Part shown: positions 22,677-35,140 of the stretch, in pieces | How positions within the stretch are numbered: the stretch's first letter is position 1 | Layout of the letters: the number at the start of each line of letters is the position of its first letter | Assembly (NCBI GenBank): GCA_029582165.1 | Contig: CM055873.1 | Coordinates: forward strand, 42,649,295-42,713,294 | Direction of reading: 5' to 3' | Source: Portulaca oleracea | Taxonomy: Eukaryota; Streptophyta; Magnoliopsida; Caryophyllales; Portulacaceae | DNA: 64,000 nucleotides | The notes under the pieces: model-generated | What the model was told of the DNA's origin: nothing | The model's database searches: none | Seen by the model: the letters and a program-made list of their open reading frames with translations, nothing else | Translations under genes and position numbers: made by a program

Positions 22677-22907
22677 CTAACATGTCCCCCTCGCCTTGAG
22701 TTGTTTGGCAATTGTACTTGTATCCAAGTCATACAACAACTTACCATCCTCATTTTTCCCTAATGTGGCAACAAATTCTCCTCCCCTCCTACTCCAAATG
22801 CCATAACTGTTATTTAGTCTAGTTAGAATAATGATGTCGTTTAGTACCTTAACTCTGGGGCAACCACTCATGTAACCCCATCTGCAGGTATACTTACTTC
22901 TGAACAC
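22677..22907 (-). other. Small unrecognised reading frame
   Basis: A 76-codon frame with protein-like composition (YGIWSRRGGEFVATLGKNED) directly follows the Cassandra LTR. I do not recognise a family. It could be a captured or decayed exon, or chance. Confidence 0.2.
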
Positions 22908-23103
22908 CCTTAAACTAAATTACACAAGTTCTAGACTTTTTATTTGTCATGTTGTCAATTTATATTAAACACCTCTACAAAGCCTTTGAATTTGAATAAT
23001 GTGTTACATGTGTCTTGCATTAAATTTAATTTACTTGCTATACGACAGTTATGTGGTAATAATAACTGTATGGTTTAATTCGATGATTCTTCTATGCATG
23101 TAA

Positions 23104-24250
23104 ATGATAAAGCGACAGGGACAACTACTCTTATGGCAAGTTTCAATAGTTCTTATCTTCACTTCCTGTCATCCACTTCGCCTCCTTCCACCTTGTTCTT
23201 CATTCAAGCATATGGTGATGTCAAAGCATAGTCATCTAGGTCATTGGGGGTCTCATATCTCACAAATACTTAAATCTAAGTATCTTATTTCCTCTGTTTC
23301 TAAATTTTGAATAATTGTGTTACTTGTAAGTTGGGTAAAGCCTATCATTTACCATTTTCAATTGTTAAACATTGTTTAAGCACTCATTTATATCTTTTCA
23401 ATGCTGACGTTTGGTAGTCTCCTGGGTTTTCTAACTTGGGGTATGCTTATTATGTTTGTTTTTTGGATGTTTGCACTCATTATATTTGGATATATCTCAT
23501 CAAGTAAAAATCTGAAGTTTATTCAATTTTCTTAGTTTTCAAAAGCTGGTCGAAAATCAATTTGATAGGAAAATTAAGATTTTTCAAACTGATGGTGATC
23601 AAGAATTTTTTGAGGAATTCTTCCCTCCAATTTCATTTTCAACGATATAGTATATCTTTTCAAAAAGGTTGCGCCGTACACCTGAGCGAAATGGTATTAT
23701 CGAAGGAAAATATTGCACATATCATTCGGGTGCCACGTGCATTAATTTTTCAAGCATCTCTTTTTGGACAATTATAGGTTGGTGCAACATATGCTGCAAA
23801 TTATATCATTAATGGTCTTCTGACTCCTATATTAAACAACATTTCTCCTAAAAAAGATTTTTCAAAAAGGTTCTTAATTACTCATCTCTTAACGTCTTTT
23901 TGTGTGAACATTTTCCCACTACTATCTCAATAGCATAAGTGTTCGCTCTGATCAATACGAGGTCTTTTCTAGGTTTTGTTTCTCATTACAAAGGTTACCG
24001 TTGCCTTGACCCAATTAGATGTCGTATCAATATTAGTCATTATGTCGTATTTCATAAGAATGTCTTCCCTTATCCAAGCTCATCCTCCCAAACCCAAGTT
24101 GTTTCTCCTCTTGATCTTATGATAACTTTAACTACCCTTATGCTCATTAACCCTGTTGGGAATGTCTCAACAAGTTCAATTACATTTGAGTACTCAAGCC
24201 AACATGGCACGGTGATTAAAGTCTTTGCTAGAAGATATATTATTTAGTGA
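23104..24250 (+). pseudogene. Decayed Ty1/copia integrase region (copia-3)
   Basis: Across several frames the order is the HLGHxG box of the pre-integrase domain (near 23235), a DVCTHYIWIY-like catalytic stretch, IFQTDGDQEFFEE (the SDNGxEF position) and RRTPERNGIIE followed by ATYAANYIINGLLTPIL. Many stops and shifts separate the pieces, so it is an old, dead copy. No LTRs were found for it. Confidence 0.8.
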
Positions 24251-25185
24251 TTAAATAGTTTAATCATAATCGTGTTAGTTGGTCTTACAGGGTCACACAC
24301 TCTGCACTTCGAAGCAAGAGGATGTTGGAAAAAGAGGCCAGAACAATAGGGTATTAATCTGTGGGAGCATCGGTACCCCTTGAGGGTCAAGATGAAGCAC
24401 CACGGGGGGTGGCAGGAGCCACCACGGTCCGTGGTGGCTCTGCCACCATCCCTGGTTTCCTTTTGGGCAGTAGAATCTGATTTTGCAACTCAACATAGTC
24501 TATGGTATGGTCACCATGGTCTCTGGTGAACAGCAACATGCACGTCCCACATGGGAAGATTTCCTCTCTTCTTCCCTCCCTCTTCCCTATAAAGAGTGGT
24601 CTATTAGGATGGAAATGACTCTCTAGTGGCCATTTTATAAGGTGAATTTCCATTTTGGGAATTAAGGGATCCGGGAAAACTTTCTATTTGAAAGCTTTCG
24701 GGTTAGGATACTCGAAGTGACTCTCAAGGTCCTCCCTAAGGAAGGAAAGATGGATTGTATATTTGATACAGTCAACGTAACATACTCTTTGATTTGGATC
24801 GGGGTCAAACGCTCTAGTATTCGTGCCAAAAGGTGCTACGTGGACCTCTGAAGAGGCTTCCTCTTTTGGAAACTTTCACTCGGAGTCTTTTGAAGATGGT
24901 GCGTTCAAGAGTCCAAGGTTGGCCGAGGCTATCATATTTAGAGTAAAAGGGTAATAACTTAGCCCGTGCTATCTTTTAATTTAACCTTTTTTTTGGGTTA
25001 ATTTAGAGTAGATTAAGTGGAGTCCTAATAGCTAGTACTCTTTTCGCCTCTAGCCAACGTGGGCCCAATTAGATCAAGCCCACCACTCTTATGTCCTTGT
25101 TAGAACTAGACCCCTAACCCATGAAACCCCACATCCAATCCTATAACCTCCACCAGTTTACATAGTTTAATATGTCAAATTGATG
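24251..25185. other. Probable old LTR or retrotransposon spacer
   Basis: Moderate GC sequence with a CCACGG-rich palindromic part (24400-24440, ACCACGGTCCGTGGTGG) and no frame. It looks like a gypsy LTR remnant, but no border is visible. Confidence 0.35.
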
Positions 25186-25189
25186 GGTA

Positions 25190-26545
25190 AGTGGAGGATG
25201 TCGTGGTGGGAAAACGATGCTTAGTACTTGTAATGATGGATGATCGGACGATGAACACGAGGATGATCACGGAGAACTCAAGCACTATAGTAGCAAAATC
25301 AATAGGATATGTTCTTGGATAAAGGAAATCCACCATCATGATCTAGCAACCCCACCATAAATAGATAAAGGATGATCCATCACTAATCAATATAGGAATC
25401 GACTTGGAACATCACATAGCATCTATGAATAAAGTAAACAACTGTCAAATTGGTAGGTAAATTCAATTTACCCAAAATTACCTGGTTTTTGCCTAAATTT
25501 ACAAAAAATTACGAAAGTTAAAAAAATAAAAAAATTTAATTTTGATATATTAACGTAAATTTGTCAAAACTTACCAAAATTACCAAAAGTTACCAAAAGT
25601 TACCAAAATTTAACTTTTATCCAACTGTGTTTTACCTATGAATTTGATAGACTGGCCCTTAGTGGGAAATGACAGCATAAAGCTTCATCTTTTCATTCAT
25701 ATATCACCAATAGCTACCTTTTACATCAAGTTTGTATGTATATGTAGACTTTAGGTTGGGTAATACCCAAGAAAACTTTAAACTACCAATTAAGACTAAA
25801 GCTTAAACATAATTCCTATGGGGAGAGGGATACATCTGAATAAATAAAAGGACAAAAGAGGAAATTATATGAGTTAAGGAAAAATCCCATAAAAACAGAA
25901 AACTCGATCATCCACATAAATACAAGATGACACTACTGTGTCATCTCAGGACACGAACCATGTCATGAGATGACAAGGTTGTATCAGGATCAACACGTGT
26001 CGTGTTGCCCATTTCTTGTGCAAAAAGCAACTCTGCCTCAAGGGGAACACGACCATGTCCTCTTATGACATAGTCATGTCTCCCCTACTAGGAGGGAGGA
26101 TACAGTCGTGTGTAAAGATCGATGACGCAACATTCTCTTGAGGCTCTTAAGTTTAGACTTGATCTTTTTGAGGGACACGATTATGATGACACAATCGTAT
26201 GCCCCAAACTTTCTCCATTCTTCTCCTGCTCCTTTGTGGGATTTCCCAACTCTTCCCATGCTTGATGTGAATGACTATATTGCCCTTAGATATCAAAATG
26301 ACCACCATGCCCTTGGGTTGGTCCCTTTGAGGACCCGAAACACCATCTTGAGGTCAGAGATCCCACTTGAAGTGAATGTCTTACCCTAGGACAACCTTCT
26401 CATGCTTCCAAGGCCCCAAACTCTTCTTGAAAGAGACACCATAGCCAAGTGTGACCAACATTAGCTAGATTTTCCTGAATAAGGCTTGGGGAGGCTTGTT
26501 GATCATGATCTTTCCATCCAGGACCGTACCTCAATACAGTCCAAC
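25190..26545. repeat. Diverged LTR-like repeat, related to 59290-60090
   Basis: Blocks such as GGATGATCCATCACTA, AATAAAGTAAACAA, ATGACAGCATAAAGCTTCAT and a cluster around CACGACCATGTC recur in the same order at 59290-60090. The cluster consists of short inverted ACGACATGTC-like words. No coding frame fits. Likely a gypsy-type LTR family. Confidence 0.6.
25441..25655. mobile_element. Short AT-rich insertion in the LTR-like repeat
   Basis: Comparison with the related copy at 59520 shows that about 215 bases between GTAAACAA and AAATGACAGCA are extra here. They contain repeated TTACCAAAA units and end with TAACTTTTATCCAACTG and a CTATGAATTT motif; the same end recurs at about 29105-29140. Confidence 0.55.
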
Positions 26546-27041
26546 AAGTAGAGTGAGGTAAATAATTATCCAAATCTACCAAAATTTATCAAAACTTATC
26601 AAAATGTATCAAAACTTATCAAAATTTACCCAAATTTACAAAAACTGATAAAAATATAAAAAATATTAGTATATTATAGTAAATGTGAATACTTTTTGTG
26701 AACACTTTTTTCTAAAATTCTGAAATAAAAAAATAATTTAAAAAATTAAAATTACAAAAATACAAAATAATTTGAGAAATTTTCCATAAAAAAGAAAAGA
26801 AAATTTGCACAAATGAAAAAGTGCAACCACCCCGTCGCGAGATCTATCACTGTTGCCGCCTCCCACCATCGCTCAACCACCGCGCCGCCATCGCCAGTCG
26901 ACCACCACAGCATCGTTCCCCGTCACTGTCACCTCATGTGAACGACCAAACAAGAAACAAGCCCACCAAAGACTTCAATCGAAAATGCTTAAATTCATCA
27001 GTACGACGACACCCACCATTGTTGCAACCAGCTACCACAAC

Positions 27042-28619
27042 TAGGGATGGCAATGGGTCAGAGGCGAATCGGAGGTAGGTACCTCCACCTTCGCTCCAAT
27101 TAATAATCGGAGGTGGAGGTCCACCTCCAAATCCGATTAATCGGAGGTCGGAGGATCTCTAAATCCGATTAATCCGATTACCTCCGACTCCGATTAGCTG
27201 TTATACGTTTTCATAAAATGATTTCCTCCGATTCCGATTACTTCTAACTCCGATTACCTCTGATTATATATCATACTTGTTAAAATAAAACACCAACAAT
27301 AATTCTTAAAAATGTTTGTGTGCGGTGGTCCTAACGTCGCGGTTGGGTGTCGTGAGAAGTGCGGGTGCGCGGTGTCGTGTGAGGCGCGCTGGTACCGAGA
27401 CAGAGAGAGGAGTGTCAGCTGAGACAGAGAGAGGAGACAGGGCCAAACGGCAGGTGTTGGTAGAGAGGACAGAGGTAAGAGGAGACTGAATTGGAGATGA
27501 TGGTGGTAATGACGTTGAACTCAAAACTCGAAACTCGGAAGAAGAAATCAAAGGCGGTAGGCGGTGAAGTGAAGGAGATGGATGATGGTGGTAACAACGC
27601 TGGGATGGGAGCCTGGGGGATGGGATGCGCAGGTGAAGAGCAGAAGAGGGTAGTGAAGTGAAGGGGACGATGGGAGCACAGGGGCGAAATTTGGGATGCA
27701 AGTGCAGCGAGATAGGTGAAGTGAAATTGACGAAATGAAACCCTAATGACTAATAGTAATACACTATTTCCCTTTTAAAAAAAATAAAAAAAATAAACTT
27801 TTACAATCTACTATAAAAAAAATGGAATATCGGACAAAAATAATACTAACTTTGGGGGTATTGGCCGATAATAATACAAACAATTTTGTTGGACACTAGC
27901 AGTACCAACTATGAATATATTTTCCAGCAATAGTATACGACAGAGCTGGTAGGTTTCTTACTACGCAGAAAGATTATATATCGCCTAATTGTCTGAGCTA
28001 AAGACCAGAGTAAGTTGAAAAAACGTTAATGATCACTTTTTTTTTGCCAATTAAGCAACATTAACAAACTTTGCTATACAATAATTTAAAAACAACAATT
28101 TGATTGTTTTCTAGAAAAATTGATCAATGCTGCTTAGATGGCAAAAAAAATTGGCAGTCAACATTTTTTCCACTTAATCCAACTTCAAGCTCAGACAACT
28201 AGGCGACAAGTCGTCTTTTCATCGAGGTAAACACCTATCAACTTGGCAACATACTACTTATGGTAAATAGGTCCATAGTTGATACCACTAGTTTCCAACA
28301 AAGTTGTTGGTATTATTATCGGGCAATACCCCCAAAGTTCGTATTATTGTTGTCCATTAACCCAAAAAAAATCGGTCATTTTAATTTTATTTTTTTTAAA
28401 TTTTTTATATTAATTATTATAATCGGATTTAATCGGGCTTAATCGGATTGACTATAATCGGACTTAATCGGATCGGAGGTTGTCACCTCCATACCCGCCC
28501 CAATTATAATCGGAGTCGGATTTTTTTAATCGGATTCGGATTCGGAGTTTTTTTAGTCGAATTCGAATTCGGATTTTTTAGACGGAGCGAATCGGATTCG
28601 GACTTGAGTGTCGTCCCTA
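27042..28619. mobile_element. hAT element with perfect 8-bp duplication, host of a MITE
   Basis: Starts TAGGGATGGCAATGGGT and ends GTGTCGTCCCTA; ACCACAAC flanks both sides (27034-27041 and 28620-28627). Subterminal parts are packed with CGGATTAATCGGAG-like words in both orientations. No transposase is visible, so it is non-autonomous. A MULE-type MITE (27824-28363) is inserted inside. Confidence 0.9.
27824..28363. mobile_element. MULE-type MITE nested in the hAT element
   Basis: Perfect 9-bp duplication AAAAAAAAT (27815-27823 and 28364-28372). The inverted repeats contain AATACTAACTTTGGGGGTAT and are related to those of the MITE at 21410-21812. Confidence 0.88.
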
Positions 28620-29369
28620 ACCACAACCACCACTATCAAGCGACCAGCAAACGATCGGTTTTGGCCATTCTCCACCCTCGACGCTGTCAAAAAAGCTTCA
28701 AGACCCAAAACACATTAATCATAAACACTGATTGAACCCTACCACTGGTGCCACTCGTCATTGTCCAACCACCCCCACGCAATCACTAACAACAAGCGAC
28801 CACCCCACCACCAATGTCATAGCTTCGTTCTCACAGGCGCACCCTCAAACACCCTAAACACCAACCTCGCCACTATTCATCATCCCAATTTTTTTTCTAA
28901 ATTTCCATTTTTTACTTCACAAAATGAAATTGAATTTTTTTTTATTGAAATGAAAGCTGATTGTTAATATATTTCCTTAATTTTTTAAGTTTTTCAAATA
29001 TAATTCACATATATTTAATATTCTTTAAAAACATAACATTTTTCCCAAAATTTATCAAAATTTATTTTTATGTATCAAAAATTACTAAAAGTTATCAAAA
29101 TTTAACTTTTAACCAACTATTTTTTATCTATGAATTTTGCATATTACTAGATAGTAGGTAGTTTACGTTCAAACATGTAGAAATAGGTAAAGTAGGTGTA
29201 GATTACCTATGCAAAGAACACACCCTTCACCCCTTAGTCCTACTTCTAACCCAGTAATATGTCCATTATTTAATTTACCTATAATTCCAAATAAGAGTTC
29301 TCCTATAAATATTTTTTTAAAAAAAATCTTTTCATTAGCCAATATCAAAATTTTCACAATGTGTCATTG

Positions 29370-29640
29370 TCACACAAAGTGGGGCTGTAACGAGCTGGGC
29401 TGGGCCGAGCCGAGCCAAGCTGGCAAGGTTCCGACTTGGGCACAGCCTTAGCTTGGCTAGAAAGAGGTTTAGCTTTGACTCTGTACAAAGCTTGCCGAGC
29501 TAGTAAAGTCCGAGCTTGCTTCAAAATGCTCATGTTTGATCTCCAGTTTTGATCGACTCCTAGCTTGCTTTTATTTTTTGAAAATTCAAAGTTTTGAAAT
29601 TCAAAGTAAAACTAATGTCGAATTCTAAATATTTATACAA
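29370..29640. other. GAGC/GGCC-rich repeat remnant
   Basis: GGGCTGTAACGAGCTGGGC followed by repeated GAGC words resembles the ends of hAT-like non-autonomous elements, but no matching right end was found. Confidence 0.3.
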
Positions 29641-29731
29641 CATAACTTGAAAATAAAAAAGAATTTGATAATAAGGATGTATGGGAGTATAGCTTAAATG
29701 TAATTTTCGCAACATAAATTAGAAACTTTAA

Positions 29732-29986
29732 GGATGCGTTTGGTAAGATTCTTAGGAAAATTTTTACCGGGGAAAAGTTTCCCTGGAAAGTTTTTCATTG
29801 GAGATATTTCCCCGGGAAAAATTTCCCTTAACCCCCCTAAGGGAAATTTCCCTAGGAAAACCTTGCACATGGTGGGCCCCTTGTAAAAACTTTCCCGAGG
29901 TCAATGTACAACCAAACATGGGGAAAATAAGTCAACTCGGGAAAATTGACCATTTCCTCGGGGTTTTTGACTAAATAAACGCACTC
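29732..29986. mobile_element. Tourist-like MITE, GCGTTTGGTAAG family
   Basis: GGATGCGTTT at the left and AAACGCACTC at the right are inverted; TAA flanks both sides (29729-29731, 29987-29989). The interior is rich in GGGAAAATTTTCCC words. Related sequence lies at about 44095-44240. Confidence 0.75.
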
Positions 29987-30064
29987 TAAAAAAATATCAA
30001 TTATATGGTCTAATATTAGGTTTTAAATATTTAGATTAATATATATCCATGTGAAAGGAAATTC

Positions 30065-30665
30065 AGAGTTGGTTAACCTGCAAGTTGCAAATAATAGCGG
30101 AAGCAAATAGGGAGATGACGTAAATTACGATAAAATAAGGATCAGAAATCAAAATTGCGAAAATAACAACACCAAGATTTACGTGGAAAACTGAAGAACT
30201 CGAAGAAAAACCCATGAATGGCGGCAATAAGAAAATAATTCACTATGAGAAGGGAATAGTACAAAGGTGATCACTATCACAGGGTGTGATACGATCTAAC
30301 ACTGGAGATTACAACACAAATCTCTCAAACTCTCAACTCACAATCTCGCTAGGGATTACAATGGTGGAACTCTCCAAAAAATATTGGTGAAACTACTCTC
30401 TTTCAATATTTATCTCTAGTCGGCACACCTAATAGTAAATATATTATTAATCCTTTTTGTTGTGGTGGTAATAGAGTTGTAGCTACATACTTTTATAAGC
30501 AAATAATGAGATAAGATGCATGAAATAACCTCCTAACGTAAAACATTGAAAAAACAACTCATGTAAAGCTCCCTCATCATATTTAATAAATAATTCTTCA
30601 TGGAAGATTTTTGGGACATCCGTAACACATCAAATGTAACCTACTTCCTACCAACAGTATATGAT
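30065..30665 (-). other. Possible old copia LTR remnant
   Basis: On the minus strand the segment contains TTCCACGTAAATCTTG preceded by a GGGTTTTTCTTCGAG-like block, a pattern common near the end of copia LTRs. No border or target duplication was found. Confidence 0.35.
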
Positions 30666-31049
30666 TGAACATGATCAAGCCGAGCACTTATTATTGGTGG
30701 GAAAAGGATTGAACATGAATGCTTTGAGTATTTGGTAGATTTGGATAAGGATTCACCTCTTTAAATTATTGTATCCTCTTACAAATAGTAAGCCGATAAA
30801 TTTAGGAGTAACTTTGCTAGTAGAGGACAAGGAATAAATATGGAAATATCAATGATATATAAACAGGTCCATAACCTCAAAAATATTTATAATTTATGTG
30901 AAAGAAATTGACTTGCATAAGAAATTTGAATTTTAATGAATAAGTTGAGAAATAGTTTATCTGTTTGAAATTTTTGTGTTGTACACTTGTATACAATGCA
31001 CATGGTGGGGAATTGAAGAAACAGCAAGGACGATGCGTACTAAACAGTG

Positions 31050-31575
31050 GTGGGTAGACCTGTCAATTCGGATCGGTAGACAGGTTACGAGTCGATTGTA
31101 TATCGGGTTCGGATAAATACAAGTTGAGTGTATTTTGGATTCTGGTAAATACGACAGATGTATTTTGGTTTTGGGTTTCAATGCAACAGGTTATAATTGC
31201 GACATTTTTCCACCTTTTCTTTTAAAAAATTTGTCTCTAAATATTATTTTAGGCACAATATACACAATAAAATACGATCATCTTCTAGTACCAATAGATT
31301 AGTGTAAATCTTTCAACTTAAATTAGAGAAATAACATATGAATGAGTCGAAGTTATAGTTTAATAGTCATGAACTTCAATTAAAAGTCACAAATTCTAAT
31401 AGATTTGAACATAAAAAATAAAGTTTCCAAATTAAACGGAAGGGTCGGGTTTTACCAGCTAATTTACAGGTTTTCCGGATTCAGTATACTTTGGATTTGG
31501 GTCGAGAAAATCATGTTCAAAACTCAAAATTTCCGAGCGGATTTGAATCTGATCAAAAATTGACAGTTCGGGTGA
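31050..31575. mobile_element. Probable hAT-like MITE remnant
   Basis: Left GACCTGTCAATTCGGATCGG and right ATTGACAGTTCGGGT are approximately inverted. The interior has GGATTTGGGTCGAG words. The duplication is not detectable, so confidence is low. Confidence 0.45.
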
Positions 31576-31909
31576 GCCAGCAGTAGCACTATGCAGGGTT
31601 GAAGAATGAGTACTCCAGTCACCAGGATGTGATAAATGATATAATCCATACAAATCAACCTTATTGACTCCTTATCATCTAGTACAGGCTCAGGCCCACT
31701 CAATCTTTAAATCAAGGGTAAATTACTTTCTAGTATTGTGCTTAAGATTGAGCTTAAAATGGATGCTTTTTGTAAAATTAGGTGTTGCCTTCAATCAACG
31801 TGGTTTGTCCAAGAATTTATTTTTGATTAAAATTTGGTAAAAGCAAGTAGGTCTGCTGTTGATGTGACATATCTGATGTATTTAACATAAGTAGTCGGTG
31901 AACTTCAAT

Positions 31910-32290
31910 TATAGATTAACACAAACAATGAGGTGGTTAACCCATACATAACTTGGTTAACATGAACTTATTATGGGTTAACTGTCCGTTGTAGATTAAC
32001 ACAGACCAATGAGGTGATTAACCCAAAATACAATAGATTAACATGAACTTGTTCTGGGTTAACCGTCCATGGTGTCCATGTTGAGTGCTTTATGTTAGCA
32101 TCATTACCTATATGGCCTATCTTCATAACCTTAAAGCATAACTTATGTAGTTTTTACTTTATTAATTACCAATTTCAGTATACAAACCTTATGTTGGAAC
32201 TATGTGTTTGGAGTACGTGAAGTTCATTGTAGTTAACCCAAACTAATGATGTGATTAACCCAAAATACAATAGGTTAACAAGCTGAACGA
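31910..32290. repeat. 80-bp tandem repeat plus a displaced partial copy
   Basis: Two adjacent units with period 80 (31912 and 31992) contain TAGATTAACACA, GAGGTGGTTAACCCA or GAGGTGATTAACCCA, and TTAACATGAACTTNTT. A third partial unit lies at 32227-32290. Many GGTTAAC/GTTAACC palindromes. Function unknown. Confidence 0.75.
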
Positions 32291-33189
32291 ATAGGGTAAC
32301 TTCAAACACAATTTTAATTGTTAAATATTCATTCTCATAATTACACCAATGCATATAGATTGGGCTCTGCTGAAAAACACCAAACTGTAAATATTTTTTT
32401 GGTCAAATATAAGTTTGATTGATGGCAACACCAAATTGCAAAGAAGGATTTCATTGTAAATAAATCTTAAGCCCAACATCACGAAGCAATTAACCCTTAA
32501 ATCAAATGGTGGTTACACCATATGGGCCCACTAAGCCTTCATCCATATCAATCTGACCCACCTGTTAAGCTTCTGGGCCCCTTTATACAGATCTACCCTG
32601 GGCCCATTAGTAAATGCGGGTTGGGTTTCTTTAATACTTCCTCAATCCTCATCGTCCAACGCTTTACGTTGTTTTCCACTTTTCCTACCTTTCATTGTTA
32701 GGGATTCCAAGGATAATACTTTTTTGCACATTTTTTTGGAATGGGTGTTAATTTGGTTAAATGTATGTAAATATAAAAGATATATAGAAATAAATGACAA
32801 GACGTCAAAGAATATGACAGGAGCAGATAGCCAGATATGTACCAAATATAAATCCAAACAAATTAGATACACAAATAAAATGTGTGGTTCAAATTATGAA
32901 TAAAAAATAAAATCTTATATATAATCTTATAAAAAAATATTGTGCACATAAAAACAATATAATTTAGAGTGTCATTTGATATAAAGTATAAACTAATGCT
33001 TCTACAAAAATCAAGCTATTGAAAGCGAAAGATTATGTATGGTACATGTGACCCTTCGTTGCTTGTTCATTATAGCTTTTTTGCCTATGTTTTTGCACAG
33101 GTGTCTCCCTAACAAAAGTCAGCAAAATAACATATCATACACTCATTAGAATTATATTCATGCTCTTTTTTTTTAAGGGTGTAAGGTTA

Positions 33190-33766
33190 TGTTAGGTAAA
33201 ATTGTTGGGTGTGGAGACCAAAATGGGAGAAGGAAGAAGGAGTAGTAGAAAGGTGGAAGAAAGAGAGGGACGAAGGCTTGCAAAGCCAGGCACTGCCAGC
33301 ACCGGTATGTCGCTGCCAGTGGTTTGTCCAGCAGCCCCAACGTCTTGTCCGCTGCCAACGTTTTCTTTGCCCCCACCAGCAGTTAGATGATCTTTGCCAA
33401 CGCCAGTGAATATTCGGGAAGAGCGTGGAGATCTTTTCTGTTTCCTTTCTCTTGTAGTTTCCTAATTCGCGATTGTTTCCTTTTCTTTGGAGACACTATA
33501 TTGTTTGCAAGTAGTTTTGCTTTCCTCAGCACTAAGTATATATAGGGGTTCAGCTTTCCCTATTATGTATCCCCTGAGATAGAGTGAGACAGAGAGAAAC
33601 ACAACCATTGTATTGTAATCCTCATATTATTAGTGCATCGATTCCGTGGTTTTTTTCCCGCTTTGGGTTTTTTTCCACGTTAAACCTCTAGTGTCAAATT
33701 TGTTATTTCTTTTCCGCTCTTATCTCATATTGTTTGTGGTTGCTTGAGTGCTCTTCGATCCTAACA
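33190..33766 (+). mobile_element. Probable solo LTR of a copia element
   Basis: Starts TGTTAGG and ends CCTAACA, with a GCATCGATTCCGTGG block and a promoter-like TATATATAGGGG (near 33536). Flanking 5-mers do not match, so the copy may be old or its borders shifted. Confidence 0.55.
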
Positions 33767-33879
33767 AAAATAAGGTAAGGTAAGGAAATGAAAGGAAAGT
33801 TAGGTAAGTAGTGGAGGTACATAAATATCGCATCATTTATTTCTTTTTTATTTTTAAATAAATTCCCTAATTTAAATAA

Positions 33880-35100
33880 AGTGATCCATGAAGATCAAGG
33901 GGATACTTAGGGATAGGATCTCACTAGCCTAATGGCCCAATCCCGAGAGTTTCAAATGCATGCCTTGGGGAATTTGGTCTCAAATCGAAGAAATCTCATG
34001 GTGAATCGGCTAATTTATCAACACTCAAGTCCGGAAAATCACCATGGAAGACAAGAATGAAGCTAGTAGATTCAATGTCAAGCCGAGGAGTCAAATCGGA
34101 GACGAAATCAAGCTAAGGGGCATTTTGGTCATTACACAAGGATCGGGATGGAACAATGAAACATCAAGTCAAGCCCAAAAAAATCGTACCCTAAGGAGGC
34201 TAGGAAGAATTCATGAGGGAATAAGACCAAGCCAAGAGGAGCACGTTGAACAATATCATGTTTTTGGCCAAAATTGGGCAATAAGAAAAAATATGTCTTC
34301 ACTCTTTTGATCATAACTCCTTCAACACAACTTCGATGACCACCAAATTCGGCGAGCTAATATTGCACACTAAGAGCTTTCCGTCAATAAATTATATGAC
34401 GAAATCAGAGTTAAAACGAAGTAGTTATGTCCATTAGAAGTCAGTCGATACCAGTAAAAACGGATTGCGCCCCTGTGGCGTTGGCTGCTCTTCCTAGACG
34501 CTAGCTGCGCCTCCAGGACGCTGGCTGCGCCAGAGTCGCCTCACCCTGCATCCCCATCCCAATTCTCTGGGCTAGGCGCTGGCTACGCCTTAGAGACGCC
34601 ACTTGCACCTAGCCCTGATGCGTTTTCCCCCTCAGCTTTTCAGTTGTTGTCTTCCTCCCCTCCCCCCCCCCCCCTATACTGTATTGGCTTTCTTTGGAGA
34701 ACTTAGACATTTTGAATGAAACTTTGAAGATAAATTCTTCTTGGGTATTTGAAAATCCTATCCCAAATCTTCACTCTTGTTTTATCCATTTCAATGATGG
34801 TGTTAGTAGAGTGTTCTCTTTAGAGGTTGTGTGGTGTTTTCTTTATCACAATCTTAGTGAGTTCTTTGGGTCTTTCTTTGGCGGTTGGTGGATCTCCTAT
34901 AAGCATCCATGGAAGGCTTGAGTTCAAAGTGGTGAGAAATCTTTATCCTTGTTCATATCTTCTTTGTTCTTGTTTTTGTTTTCGTTATTGATGCATCAAA
35001 ACCTAGAAATTGGTGTTGTTCTTTAGTTCTATTTTAGGGTTTTCTTAAATCCTAGAGTAATTGTGATATTTGGGTTATTAATCTTGCTTCCATAGTCGAT
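33880..35100. repeat. Gypsy LTR-like region with GGCGCTGGCTGCGCC cluster
   Basis: The sequence has the look of a Ty3/gypsy LTR leader (CAAATTCGGCGAGC, then CT-rich and TTCTTG-rich parts) without a frame. Between about 34480 and 34612 there are five degenerate copies of a GACGCTGGCTGCGCC word. Borders unclear. Confidence 0.5.
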
Positions 35101-35140
35101 TTCAAATCAATAAATAATTTCAATATAAATTATCTAAACA

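Larger units (their letters stand above)
26550..29150. repeat. Larger member of the TTACCAAAA repeat family with nested elements
   Basis: Left border region has CTACCAAAATTTATCAAAAC units (26570-26640). The right border region has TTAACTTTTAACCAACTA and CTATGAATTTTG (29100-29140), the same end as in the insertion at 25441-25655. The centre contains CCACC-rich sequence (26821-27041, 28628-28900) split by an hAT element. The border definition is inference. Confidence 0.45.

Noticed and set aside
27306..27701. 131-codon minus-strand frame rich in S, P and L
   Set aside because: It lies within the hAT element and reads a GAGGAGA-rich simple stretch; not a transposase.
33190..33766. Complete solo LTR with target duplication
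   Set aside because: Termini look right but the flanking 5-mers do not match, so only a probable LTR is reported.
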